Assembly (NCBI GenBank): GCA_001604105.1
Contig: LVAQ01000013.1
Location: 124,001-188,000 of the forward strand
Length of the DNA stretch: 64,000 nucleotides
Origin: Clostridiales bacterium Firm_11
GTDB lineage: Bacteria; Bacillota; Clostridia; Christensenellales; Aristaeellaceae
Reading direction: 5' to 3'
Shown: in pieces, positions 42,216 to 50,744 of the stretch
How positions within the stretch are numbered: position 1 is the stretch's first letter
How the letters are laid out: the number at the start of each line of letters is the position of its first letter
The notes under the pieces: model-generated
Told to the model about the DNA's origin: nothing
Databases searched by the model: none
What the model saw: only the letters and a program-made list of their open reading frames with translations
Position numbers and translations under genes: made by a program

Positions 42216-43529
42216 GTGAAACGATTGGATGACCGCGCACCGCATATGGCGCGCCTTTGTATTATTGAAACGGATTTCATGAAAACCGCTGATGGCAGCT
42301 GCTTGATTGCCGTTGGTCAAACGAAAGTAATCTGTACCGCCAGTGTAGAAGAGGGCGTCCCTCCCTTTTTACGAAATCAGGGGCGCGGCTGGGTTACCGC
42401 GGAATACGCCATGCTTCCAGCCTCAACTGGAAGGCGTAAACAGCGAGACGGAATCCGCATGGACGGCCGCAGTGTGGAAATTCAAAGGTTGATTGGCCGC
42501 TCCCTGCGACAAGCGGTAGATATGACGCTGCTGGGTGAACGCACCATCACGCTGGATTGTGATGTATTACAGGCGGATGGCGGCACCCGCACGGCGGCCA
42601 TCACCGGCGCGTACGTGGCGCTCGTACTGGCCATTCATAAACTCATGCAAAATGGCATCCTCAGTAAAAATCCCATTCAAGCGCAGATCGCCGCCATCAG
42701 CGCGGGCATTGTCGATCAACAGCCGCTGCTTGATTTGTGTTATCAGGAAGATAGTTCGGCGCAGGCGGATATGAACCTCGTAATGAATCATCTCGGCGAG
42801 TTTATTGAGGTGCAGGGCACTGGAGAAGGCCGCGCGTTTTCCAAGCGCGAACTAGAAACCCTGACGGATTTAGGCCGCCTTGGTATTCGGCATCTGATGC
42901 GCTCGCAGCGGGAGGCGCTGCAAACGCGCGGCGAATACCTGGTGCCGCTGCCACGTGTTGTTGTGGCAACTGCAAATTCGCACAAACTCAAAGAGCTTCG
43001 CGCGATCCTTGGCGGCATATGCGAGCTTGTTTCGATGAAGGATATCGGCTGTGATCTGGATATTGAAGAAAACGGCGACACCTTTGAACAGAACGCAGCC
43101 TTGAAAGCAGAGGCTGTCATGCGGTTCACCGGACTTCCTGCGCTGGCAGATGACAGCGGCCTTTCGGTAGACGCGTTGGGGGGCGCCCCGGGCGTACATA
43201 GCGCACGGTATGCCGGCAGCCATGGCGATGATGCCGCCAACAACCGCTTGTTGCTGCAAAACATGGCAGGGATTACCAACCGACTGTGCCGTTTTGTCTG
43301 TGCCATGGCGTTAGCTATGCCCGCTGCAAAAACACTCCTTGTACGCGGCGAATGTGAGGGTACGTTGCTTGATGCCCCCAGCGGGGAAGGCGGCTTTGGG
43401 TATGATCCCCTTTTCCTGTACAAAACAGGAAAAACCTTCGCCCAGATGCGCGAAGCGGAAAAGAATCAGGTAAGCCACCGCGCCAAGGCCTCTGCACTCA
43501 TGTTGGATATCATCCGGGAGAAACTGTAA
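42216..43529 (+). CDS. RNase PH fused to RdgB/HAM1 nucleotide pyrophosphatase
   Basis: One frame of 437 residues. Residues 1-245 are RNase PH: DGRSVEIQRLIGRSLRQAVD and QADGGTRTAAITGAYVAL, with the phosphate-binding Arg residues. Residues 246-437 are RdgB: VVVATANSHKLKELRAIL, ALADDSGLSVDALGGAPGVH and GEGGFGYDPLF. The first trims tRNA 3' ends with phosphate; the second hydrolyses dITP/XTP to keep them out of DNA. The GTG at 42216 has GGGAAGGA 10 nt upstream; a GTG at 42207 is too close. The genes are often adjacent in Bacillota; here no stop separates them. Its stop overlaps the phosphodiesterase start. Confidence 0.93.
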   Translation: MKRLDDRAPHMARLCIIETDFMKTADGSCLIAVGQTKVICTASVEEGVPPFLRNQGRGWVTAEYAMLPASTGRRKQRDGIRMDGRSVEIQRLIGRSLRQAVDMTLLGERTITLDCDVLQADGGTRTAAITGAYVALVLAIHKLMQNGILSKNPIQAQIAAISAGIVDQQPLLDLCYQEDSSAQADMNLVMNHLGEFIEVQGTGEGRAFSKRELETLTDLGRLGIRHLMRSQREALQTRGEYLVPLPRVVVATANSHKLKELRAILGGICELVSMKDIGCDLDIEENGDTFEQNAALKAEAVMRFTGLPALADDSGLSVDALGGAPGVHSARYAGSHGDDAANNRLLLQNMAGITNRLCRFVCAMALAMPAAKTLLVRGECEGTLLDAPSGEGGFGYDPLFLYKTGKTFAQMREAEKNQVSHRAKASALMLDIIREKL

Positions 43530-44038
43530 TGAAGAAGATCATCGCCGTCAGCGATAGCCACGGCAATCGAGATCTGCTCCGCAATGCGCTGTCGCAGGCC
43601 GCACAAGGAAGCCCCATTGATCTATGCGTACACTGCGGAGACGGCGTACGCGATATGGATTCGCTTGCAGATACCATTACGCAAGCAAATCCACACGCAC
43701 GTGTCTATACTGCACGCGGCAACTGTGACCTTGCATCTTTTGATGTACCTACCCTAACGCTGTTTGAAGCAAATGGCGTGCCAATGATGGTTACGCACGG
43801 CCATCTTTTCGGCGTGAAACATGAGCTGGAAAGCCTTCTTTGCGTAGCGGAAGCCCGAAAAGCAAAGGTGGTTTTCTTTGGTCACACCCATCACCCTTTT
43901 CTGGAAACGGTACGCGGGATCACGCTGATCAACCCTGGGGCGATCTGCGCCCAAATGCCCGGCAATATCGCTTACGCGCAGGTACTTGTGGACGCTGGCG
44001 GCAAAGTTCGTGCGGATCTCATGAAGTGGCTGGATTAG
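43529..44038 (+). CDS. YfcE/MJ0936-type metallophosphoesterase
   Basis: 169 residues. The five metal-site motifs are present: SDSHGNRD, HCGDGVRD, ARGNCD, VTHGHLFGVK and FGHTHHPF. Family members hydrolyse phosphodiesters with Mn or similar ions; the natural substrate is unclear. The ATG shares a base with the stop of the RNase PH-RdgB gene (TAATG), a synteny (rph, rdgB, yfcE-like) common in Clostridia. Confidence 0.92.
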   Translation: MKKIIAVSDSHGNRDLLRNALSQAAQGSPIDLCVHCGDGVRDMDSLADTITQANPHARVYTARGNCDLASFDVPTLTLFEANGVPMMVTHGHLFGVKHELESLLCVAEARKAKVVFFGHTHHPFLETVRGITLINPGAICAQMPGNIAYAQVLVDAGGKVRADLMKWLD

Positions 44039-44151
44039 CCGTCATCCCCCCTTTGTCAACTGCATGCGACAGGTCACCCAAGGCGGCAAACACGCTTCCT
44101 TTGGATATCATGACTGCCGCAGCATACGCCACGGTCTATTGCCTGATACAG

Positions 44152-44174
44152 CCCGACAAATATCGTCGGGTTTT
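44152..44174 (+). terminator. Terminator after the phosphodiesterase gene
   Basis: CCCGAC (44152-44157) pairs with GTCGGG (44165-44170) and is followed by TTTT. Confidence 0.6.
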
Positions 44175-44205
44175 CATTTGATGCGTATTTTTTGGTTGTC
44201 TCCCA

Positions 44206-44234
44206 TTGACAAGATTTGAGCTGAGTGATAGTAT
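44206..44234 (+). promoter_or_regulatory. Promoter of the Rrf2-nifS-nifU operon
   Basis: TTGACA (44206-44211), 17-bp spacer, TAGTAT (44229-44234). Confidence 0.75.
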
Positions 44235-44242
44235 AAAACCGA

Positions 44243-44265
44243 TATCCGATTAAATTTGTCGGGTA
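44243..44265 (+). promoter_or_regulatory. IscR/Rrf2-type operator candidate
   Basis: A 23-bp imperfect palindrome: TATCCGA at 44243-44249 and TCGGGTA at 44259-44265 around an A/T centre. It overlaps the transcription start just upstream of the Rrf2 gene and resembles clostridial IscR sites (CCGA...TCGG). Autorepression by the Fe-S form is inferred. Confidence 0.6.
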
Positions 44266-44281
44266 TGGGAAAGGGAACGCT

Positions 44282-44710
44282 ATGAAGCTCTCAACACGCG
44301 GCAAATATGGGCTTTACGCCATGTACTACCTTGCCGAGCACAGGAATGAAGGCCCTCAAACGCTGCAAAGCATCGCTTCCACAGGCGTGCCCAAACAGTA
44401 TTTGGAACAGCTGTTGGGGAATCTTCGCCGCGCTGGGCTGGTGGCATCGGTACGCGGTGCGCAGGGTGGCTATCAGATCGCAAAACCGCCGGATCAGACC
44501 ACGATCCTGGAAGTGATTGATGCGATGGAGGGTCCTCTCGCGCTCAGCGAATGCACGACGGATGAAGGCTCCTGCAAACACGCCTGCCAATGCCCTGTAC
44601 GGAAGGTATGGCAGCGATTGACGGAATCCATCAACCGTGAACTGGCGGGCGTGACTCTGGGGGATATGTTTGAAGAAATAGACGATTGTGAGGCAACGGT
44701 CAATGAGTGA
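44282..44710 (+). CDS. Rrf2/IscR-family iron-sulfur regulator
   Basis: 142 residues. Winged helix at the N-terminus ([20 protein letters not shown], then [20 protein letters not shown] and [11 protein letters not shown]). The cysteines for an Fe-S cluster are in [15 protein letters not shown], spaced as in cluster-binding members. It lies directly before nifS and nifU and so probably senses Fe-S status and represses that operon. Its last codons overlap the nifS start by 8 bp. The ribosome site is AAGGGAA. Confidence 0.9.
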   Translation: MKLSTRGKYGLYAMYYLAEHRNEGPQTLQSIASTGVPKQYLEQLLGNLRRAGLVASVRGAQGGYQIAKPPDQTTILEVIDAMEGPLALSECTTDEGSCKHACQCPVRKVWQRLTESINRELAGVTLGDMFEEIDDCEATVNE

Positions 44711-45890
44711 TAAGCGGATCATCTATCTGGATAACGCGGCTACCACAGCCGTACGCAAAGAGGTTCTGGATGCCATGCTCCCTTGGTTTATTGAGCACTA
44801 CGGCAATCCCAGTTCTATCCACAGCGTGGGACGCGATGCCAAGCGCGCGGTAGAAAACGCACGCAAGCAGGTGGCTATGGCAATCGGCGCACAACCACAG
44901 GAGATTTACTTTACCGGCGGCGGCAGCGAAAGTGATAACTGGGCCATCCGTTCCGCTGCGGAGATGCTGCAAAGCAAAGGAAAGCACATCATCACCAGCA
45001 GTGTTGAGCACCATGCGGTGCTGCATACCTGCGAATATTTGGAAAAAAAGCAGGGTTGCCGCGTCACCTACCTTCCCGTAGATGAAGATGGGCGCGTAAA
45101 CCCAGATGACGTTAAGGCCGCCATCGCGGAAGATACCGTATTGATTACGATCATGGCAGCCAATAACGAAATCGGCACACTGCAACCCATCGCGGAAATC
45201 GGACGTATCGCCAAGGAAGCCGGCGTGCTGTTTCATACCGATGCCGTACAGGCCATCGGAGCCATCCCCGTGGATGTAAACGAGTGGAATGTTGGACTGC
45301 TAAGCCTTTCCGCCCACAAGTTCCATGGTCCCAAAGGCGTTGGCGCGCTGTACATCCGCAAAGGCGTGCGCATGAATAATCTGATTTACGGCGGCGCACA
45401 GGAGAAGAACTTGCGCGCGGGAACGGAAAACCTTGCGTCCATTGTTGGGCTTGGCAAAGCCATTGAGCTTGCCACAGCCGAGCTCCCCGCCCATGCCGCT
45501 CGTATGACGATGCTGCGGGACAGGCTTATTCGCGGCATTCTGGAAGCCATACCGGATGTGCGCCTGAACGGGCATGCCACCCAGCGCCTGCCCGGCAATG
45601 TAAATGTGAGCGTGCGCTATATCGAGGGCGAGTCCCTGCTCATGCGGCTGGATCTTGCTGGGGTAGAAGCTTCCAGCGGCTCCGCGTGCACCAGCGGCAG
45701 TCTGGATCCCTCGCATGTTTTGTTAGCCATTGGCTTACCGCACGAGATCGCGCACGGGAGCTTGCGCCTCTCGCTGGGCAATGGCAATACCGATGCGGAC
45801 GTGGATTACGTGCTCAAAGTGTTGCCGGGCATTGTGGAAACCCTCCGCGCGATGAGTCCGCTCAGCGCCAGCAACGCCTGCCCCGCTTAA
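44703..45890 (+). CDS. nifS: Cysteine desulfurase NifS/IscS type
   Basis: 395 residues from the ATG at 44703 (GAGG at 9 nt); an earlier frame start lies deeper in the Rrf2 gene. It releases sulfur from cysteine for Fe-S assembly. PLP Lys206 is in [11 protein letters not shown], and the active-site Cys329 is in [15 protein letters not shown], on the long loop typical of group I desulfurases. It is translationally overlapped with the regulator and followed by the scaffold gene. Confidence 0.95.
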   Translation: MSDKRIIYLDNAATTAVRKEVLDAMLPWFIEHYGNPSSIHSVGRDAKRAVENARKQVAMAIGAQPQEIYFTGGGSESDNWAIRSAAEMLQSKGKHIITSSVEHHAVLHTCEYLEKKQGCRVTYLPVDEDGRVNPDDVKAAIAEDTVLITIMAANNEIGTLQPIAEIGRIAKEAGVLFHTDAVQAIGAIPVDVNEWNVGLLSLSAHKFHGPKGVGALYIRKGVRMNNLIYGGAQEKNLRAGTENLASIVGLGKAIELATAELPAHAARMTMLRDRLIRGILEAIPDVRLNGHATQRLPGNVNVSVRYIEGESLLMRLDLAGVEASSGSACTSGSLDPSHVLLAIGLPHEIAHGSLRLSLGNGNTDADVDYVLKVLPGIVETLRAMSPLSASNACPA

Positions 45891-45961
45891 CCCTTCAACA
45901 AACCGATCACCGGGAAGAAACGCCCAACCAGAATCGTTTCTGAATAAAGGAGGCAAACCCT

Positions 45962-46336
45962 ATGTATTCCGATAAAGTTATGGATCACTTTGAGAACCCC
46001 CGCAATGTTGGCGAGCTCGCTGATGCCAGCGGTTCCGGTACTGTCGGCAACGCGAAATGCGGCGATATCATGAAGATGGATATCAAAGTGGAGGATGACA
46101 TCATCACGGATGTCAAGTTCAAAACATTTGGCTGCTGCGCGGCTGTAGCCACCAGCAGCATGGCAACGGAAATGATCAAAGGCAAAACAGTCAGCGACGC
46201 GCTCGCGCTTACCAACAGGGCAGTCGCGGAAGCCTTGGACGGCCTGCCCCCCGTAAAGATGCACTGCTCTATTCTGGCTGAGGAAGCCATCCATGCGGCG
46301 CTGGAAGATTACCAGAAGAAGCACCCGCAGGGGTAA
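45962..46336 (+). CDS. nifU: NifU/IscU-type Fe-S scaffold
   Basis: 124 residues; AAAGGAGG precedes the ATG. The three cluster cysteines are present: NAKCGD, FGCCAAVA and MHCSILA. The middle motif has an extra Cys (GCC) where IscU has GCG, as in many clostridial scaffolds. The protein stops at the N-terminal domain, with no C-terminal Nfu part. It receives sulfur from the desulfurase encoded just upstream. Confidence 0.93.
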   Translation: MYSDKVMDHFENPRNVGELADASGSGTVGNAKCGDIMKMDIKVEDDIITDVKFKTFGCCAAVATSSMATEMIKGKTVSDALALTNRAVAEALDGLPPVKMHCSILAEEAIHAALEDYQKKHPQG

Positions 46337-46366
46337 AACCATCCCAGCCATTGCCTTTCAAGCTCA

Positions 46367-46391
46367 GGCGCGCCGTTACCCATGGCGCGCC
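46367..46391 (+). terminator. Short GC hairpin after nifU
   Basis: GGCGCGCC at 46367-46374 and again, self-complementary, at 46384-46391 with a 9-nt loop. There is no T-run, so termination is doubtful. Confidence 0.35.
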
Positions 46392-46451
46392 CATGCTTTG
46401 TAGATGGGTATGGAAGCGGGATGAACGCACGCAATCACGAAAGGAGCCCTT

Positions 46452-48224
46452 ATGTCCGAAATTCACGGAAATATCGATGGGGTTCGCAATAGCATGCTGG
46501 CCGAAATGAAAGCCCTTTATGACTTTCCCGTCTCGGCGGACAGCTTCATGCCGCAGGAACTGCTTGAGCAGCTCTGCGGCTATTCTGCTTTTCTGAACCG
46601 AGAAATCGCGGTATACATCACCCGTTACGGCGAAGTGGTGGACATCATCATCGGCAAGGTGGATCACGTGGATCTGCCTGATCTACGGTTGCGCCGCAGC
46701 GAACGCCGGCTTTCGATGGTACGCTGTATCCACACCCACCCGGGTGGATCGGGGCAGCTCAGCGCGGTCGACATCAGCGCTTTGCTTTCCATGCGCTTTG
46801 ATGCGCTCTGTGCTGTAGGCGTCAATTCGCAAGGCCGTCCAACCAATGCCGAATGCGGGTTTATCAGCCCCGCGCTCCCGGGGGAAGCCGAACGTATAGC
46901 CATACCCGATGCCCGCCGCATGCCGGATGCCGCCTGGATGGCTCGCATCGCGGAAATCGACGCGGATTTCATCGCTGAAGACCCTCATACACAAGGCGCA
47001 CAGGAAAAAGCGGTGCTGGTTGGCATTGAAAGCGAAGAATCACTTGTCGAGCTCGCTCAGCTTGCCAAAACTGCCGGTGCCGCAACCGTGCTCACCGTGT
47101 TCCAGAAGCGCCGCAAGCCCGATAGCGCCTATTGCATTGGCCTTGGCAAAGCGCAGGAGCTTTCACTAGCCGCACAGGCGGCAAACGCGGATCTGGTCAT
47201 TTTTGACGAAGAGCTTTCCGGTGTGATGCAAAAAAACCTGGAGGAACTTCTTCGGCTGAAGGTAATCGACCGTACCGCATTGATACTCGATATTTTTGCC
47301 GCGCGCGCCAATACACGCGAGGGTAAGCTACAAGTAGAAATGGCGCAGCTTAAGTACCGTTCCCAACGGTTATTGGGGCAAGGTCTGGTGCTTAGCCGTC
47401 TGGCAGGCGGCATCGGTACGCGCGGCCCCGGTGAAAGCAAGCTGGAGGTAAGCCGCAGGCGCATCCGCGAACGTTTGAACGATCTGGAACAGCAACTTCG
47501 CACCATCGAGCGGCAACGTTCCCTGCGCAGGCAGGAGCGTGAGAAACGGGAAACGCCGATTATTGCGCTGGTTGGGTATACCAACGCGGGAAAATCCACC
47601 CTGTTCAACCGCCTGACCGGCGCAGACGTCTATGCAAAGGACGAATTGTTTGCGACGCTGGAGAGCGTAAGCCGCCCGATCGTTTTACCGCACGGCAAAA
47701 AAGCACTGGTGGTGGATACGGTCGGGTTCATCCGCAAGCTTCCCCATGAGCTGGTCAAGGCATTCCGCGCTACGCTGGAGGAAGCGGCGCTCGCAACAGT
47801 GCTGGTGATCGTCTCCGACGCGGCCAGTCCCGAACTGCACGCCCAGCACCATGCGGTATTGGAAGTGTTGGAGAGTCTGGGCGCCACAGAGGCGCCGCGT
47901 ATCGATGTGCTGAACAAATGTGATCTGTCATCGCCCTCGCCGGATACACTGCCGGGCGCGCTCCCCCTGAGCGCCGCAGATGGCATGGGTACCGAGGCGC
48001 TGCTTACGCGCATAGAAGAAGCGCTCAATGCGGGTACACGCCTGTATCAGCTGCTGATCCCCTTTGCCAGCTATCGGCTGATTGATCAACTACATCGCGC
48101 GGGCGGTATCCATCAGCAGCAACATACCGATGAGGGTGTGCTGGTTACACTGCGCGCTGACGAACGTCTTGTAAAAAGTGCCTGTAAAGAAGGAGCTAGG
48201 CTCATCGGCGACGAAAAAGACTAG
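46452..48224 (+). CDS. hflX: HflX GTPase with N-terminal JAMM-like domain
   Basis: 590 residues, about 170 longer than Escherichia coli HflX. The extra N-terminal part has CIHTHPGGSGQLSAVD near residue 93, which fits H-x-H-x7-S-x2-D of JAMM/MPN zinc proteases, with a possible upstream Glu in NREIAVYIT. Next is the HflX domain (SYCIGLG-type region, RTALILDIFAARANTREGKL, RLAGGIGTRGPGE), then the G domain with VGYTNAGKSTL (P-loop near 376), DTVGF and NKCD. HflX splits stalled or idle ribosomes. Long forms of this kind occur in Clostridia; activity of the extra domain is unproven. Confidence 0.93.
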   Translation: MSEIHGNIDGVRNSMLAEMKALYDFPVSADSFMPQELLEQLCGYSAFLNREIAVYITRYGEVVDIIIGKVDHVDLPDLRLRRSERRLSMVRCIHTHPGGSGQLSAVDISALLSMRFDALCAVGVNSQGRPTNAECGFISPALPGEAERIAIPDARRMPDAAWMARIAEIDADFIAEDPHTQGAQEKAVLVGIESEESLVELAQLAKTAGAATVLTVFQKRRKPDSAYCIGLGKAQELSLAAQAANADLVIFDEELSGVMQKNLEELLRLKVIDRTALILDIFAARANTREGKLQVEMAQLKYRSQRLLGQGLVLSRLAGGIGTRGPGESKLEVSRRRIRERLNDLEQQLRTIERQRSLRRQEREKRETPIIALVGYTNAGKSTLFNRLTGADVYAKDELFATLESVSRPIVLPHGKKALVVDTVGFIRKLPHELVKAFRATLEEAALATVLVIVSDAASPELHAQHHAVLEVLESLGATEAPRIDVLNKCDLSSPSPDTLPGALPLSAADGMGTEALLTRIEEALNAGTRLYQLLIPFASYRLIDQLHRAGGIHQQQHTDEGVLVTLRADERLVKSACKEGARLIGDEKD

Positions 48225-48260
48225 TCGAGTCATAAACCGATCACACGGGAGCGTGGAATC

Positions 48261-48941
48261 TTGAGCATACAAAAGATCGTATCCCTTATCACCCTTTCTG
48301 CGACGCTTCTTCAGGGAAGCATGGAAGCCGCGATGCCCGATAAAGCCATCGACGGCTCCCTCTTTTTAGTCAATCGAGATCATATGGTCAGCGAACATTA
48401 TGTGCCTGTCGTTCGCACTGTCAACGTCGTGGGTATGCGGCAGTCCATGAAGGAAGAAGCCGCAGCTGCACTGGAAGAAATGTACGCGGCCGCAAGCCAG
48501 GATAGCGCACCCCTTTCCTCAGTATCTGGATACCGCAGCTTTACCAAGCAAAGCACCATCTACGCACGCAAGCAAAAGACCGCCGGGCAGAAAACCGCCG
48601 AAGCCTATGTGGCCATACCGGGCGCCAGTGAACACCAGCTAGGCGTTGCAATGGATGTGACCAAACGAGGCGGGTCAAACTTGAACGCGGGTTTTGGTAA
48701 AACCAAGGCAGGGTTATGGATTGCGGAGAACGCATGGCGCTATGGCTTCATTGTGCGCTATCTGGAGGGCGAGGAGAGCGTAACAGGCTATGCCTACGAG
48801 CCATGGCACGTACGCTATGTGGGTAAAGAACACGCCAAGGCAATCTATGAATCCGGTGTGCCAATGGAGATTTATGTCTCAGTTCATCGGCTGGCAGTGT
48901 ATGATTTTTTGATCAAACAAACAGATGAGGTGCTCCAATGA
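48261..48941 (+). CDS. VanY-like D,D-carboxypeptidase (M15B)
   Basis: 226 residues from a TTG at 48261 with GGGAG about 9 nt upstream. The short N-terminal hydrophobic stretch (VSLITLSATLLQG) may be a signal peptide or anchor. The zinc site is intact: His125 and Asp132 in SEHQLGVAMDV, Glu180 and His183 in EPWHVRYVG, and SGYRSFTKQSTIY binds substrate. It should trim the last D-Ala of peptidoglycan stems. A pairwise ATGA overlap links it to the next M15 gene. Confidence 0.88.
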   Translation: MSIQKIVSLITLSATLLQGSMEAAMPDKAIDGSLFLVNRDHMVSEHYVPVVRTVNVVGMRQSMKEEAAAALEEMYAAASQDSAPLSSVSGYRSFTKQSTIYARKQKTAGQKTAEAYVAIPGASEHQLGVAMDVTKRGGSNLNAGFGKTKAGLWIAENAWRYGFIVRYLEGEESVTGYAYEPWHVRYVGKEHAKAIYESGVPMEIYVSVHRLAVYDFLIKQTDEVLQ

Positions 48942-49819
48942 AAAGAATCCCCGCGATGATGCTTGCGTTGCTACTGTGTGCCAGCGGTTCCCCCGCGCTG
49001 GCCGCGGAGTGGTCTTTCCCCGTATCCGTCACGGAACTGACCAGTGATCATGCCTTGCTGGTCAACCGCGACCATCTGCTTGACGAAAGCTATAAACCCG
49101 AAGACCTGGTTGTGGCGACCGTCAAGCGCACCTCCAGCAGCAAAATCGAGCTTCGTCCGGAAGTCAACCAGGCGCTTGAAACTATGTTTGAAGACGCGCT
49201 TGCGGTCAAAGAGTATACGTATCGCGTCAAAAACAGCAAAGGCGAATGGGTGGAAAAGGAGTTTAAGAGCGAAGCTGGGCTTCGCCTTGTTCTCAAGAGC
49301 GGCTTTCGCAGCTATGGCACACAAAAAACAACCTATAATAACTATCTGGCACGCAACAATGGCGTAGATGATGGCATCAGCAGCCCGCCGGGTGCCAGCG
49401 AGCATCAATCCGGCCTTGCCTGTGACGTGCTCAGCGTTGATTATAATGCAAACAATCAATATATGAACGCTTCCTTTTACCAGACGCCGGAAGCACAATG
49501 GATGGAAGAAAACTGCATCTACTATGGCTTTGTTATCCGCTACCCTGAAGATAAGGAAGACTTGACGCGCGTACCGTATGAACCATGGCATCTGCGTTAT
49601 GTGGGTCGGGAAATTGCAGGTTATCTTAATGTGAACGGCAAATGCCTTGAGGAGTTTTACGAGGACTATCAAGCCGCGCTTGCCGCCTTTATTGCGGATG
49701 GCGGCGATATTGAAGCGCAAAAGCTAGTCGAAGCCGCACGCAAATCCAACGGTATTGAGTCCACTGTGCTGGATGTCTATGGCGAGGATGGAGATGCGGA
49801 AATCTCCCTGACTTTTTAG
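48938..49819 (+). CDS. Second VanY-like D,D-carboxypeptidase (M15B)
   Basis: 293 residues with a clear signal peptide (MKRIPAMMLALLLCASGSPALAA). The M15 zinc residues are intact: His156 and Asp163 in SEHQSGLACDV, Glu215 and His218 in EPWHLRYVG. It shares the VNRDH opening with the first paralog, so they are tandem duplicates. It has an extra acidic tail of about 60 residues. Coupled to the previous gene by ATGA. The likely role is maturation of wall peptides. Confidence 0.9.
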   Translation: MKRIPAMMLALLLCASGSPALAAEWSFPVSVTELTSDHALLVNRDHLLDESYKPEDLVVATVKRTSSSKIELRPEVNQALETMFEDALAVKEYTYRVKNSKGEWVEKEFKSEAGLRLVLKSGFRSYGTQKTTYNNYLARNNGVDDGISSPPGASEHQSGLACDVLSVDYNANNQYMNASFYQTPEAQWMEENCIYYGFVIRYPEDKEDLTRVPYEPWHLRYVGREIAGYLNVNGKCLEEFYEDYQAALAAFIADGGDIEAQKLVEAARKSNGIESTVLDVYGEDGDAEISLTF

Positions 49820-49868
49820 TAACCATGGGTTGAATCTGCGCAATTGTCTCAGCGTCCATCCTACGCTC

Positions 49869-49897
49869 TTTACTTTTACTGCAAAAAACGGTAGAAT
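49869..49897 (+). promoter_or_regulatory. Possible promoter of parA
   Basis: TTTACT (49869-49874), 17-bp spacer, TAGAAT (49892-49897). The -35 is weak. Confidence 0.4.
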
Positions 49898-49940
49898 GTT
49901 TTTGGCGTATCGATTGTAAAAACGGAACGAGGATAATGAT

Positions 49941-50699
49941 ATGGGAAAGACGATTGCCATCACCAATCAAAAGGGCGGCGTAGGCAAAACCACTACGGCG
50001 ATCAACCTGACCGCATGCCTTGCGGAGATCGGCAAGAAGATACTCCTGATCGATCTGGATCCGCAAGGCAATTCTACCAGCGGGCTTGGCCTGCGCGCAG
50101 GCAATCTGACTGTTTATGAAGCCCTTATGGGGCGCAGCACCCTTGCGGCAGCGGTGATCGAATCCGGTGTGCCCGGCTTGCGGCTTGCTCCGGCGGATAT
50201 ACGGCTGGCAGGCGCAGAGCTTGAATTGAAAGATTTGCAGGAGCGTGAGTACCGCCTGAAACATGTGCTGCAAAGCATTGAGCAGGAGTATGACTTTATT
50301 TTCATCGACTGCCCGCCATCGCTCGGTCTGTTGACCGTCAATGCGCTTTGCGCGGCACAGCGCGTGCTGATTCCTGTGCAGTGTGAGTATTACGCGCTGG
50401 AAGGCGTGTCCAGCCTTGTTAACACCATTAACCGCGTTAAACATGGTTTCAACCCAAGTCTGGATATTGAAGGCGTGCTGTTGACCATGCTGGACGGCCG
50501 CACCAACCTTGGCCTGCAAGTGGTTGACTCTGTTAAGAAACACTTCAAAGGCAAGGTATATGCCACCGCCATCCCCCGCAACATACGCCTTGGCGAAGCG
50601 CCCAGCCATGGCCAGCCTATCCATCTCTATGATAGCAGAAGCCTTGGCGCTGAATCCTACCGGCAACTTGCGCGTGAAATACTGGAGCGCAATGCGTAA
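49941..50699 (+). CDS. parA: ParA/Soj chromosome partition ATPase
   Basis: 252 residues. Deviant Walker A motif NQKGGVGKTTTAINL, Walker A' LLIDLDPQGNSTSGLG and Walker B FIFIDCPPSLGLLTVNA. It lacks the N-terminal DNA-binding extension of plasmid ParA, so it is of the chromosomal Soj type. It forms dimers on DNA and works with ParB encoded 45 bp downstream in origin segregation. GAGGATAATGAT lies before the ATG. Confidence 0.95.
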   Translation: MGKTIAITNQKGGVGKTTTAINLTACLAEIGKKILLIDLDPQGNSTSGLGLRAGNLTVYEALMGRSTLAAAVIESGVPGLRLAPADIRLAGAELELKDLQEREYRLKHVLQSIEQEYDFIFIDCPPSLGLLTVNALCAAQRVLIPVQCEYYALEGVSSLVNTINRVKHGFNPSLDIEGVLLTMLDGRTNLGLQVVDSVKKHFKGKVYATAIPRNIRLGEAPSHGQPIHLYDSRSLGAESYRQLAREILERNA

Positions 50700-50744
50700 T
50701 ATACGAATGAAGATCAACACCATGGCAGAAGGAGGCTTTCCCCA

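Noticed and set aside
48971-49720. 249-codon open frame on the minus strand
   Set aside because: It is antisense to an intact M15 peptidase gene and has no ribosome site.
49820-49940. parS site near parAB
   Set aside because: I looked for the TGTTTCACGTGAAACA-type palindrome around parAB and elsewhere and did not find a convincing match.
49689-50723. 344-codon open frame on the minus strand
   Set aside because: It is antisense to the VanY-like and parA genes, whose motifs are unmistakable, and has no recognisable domain.
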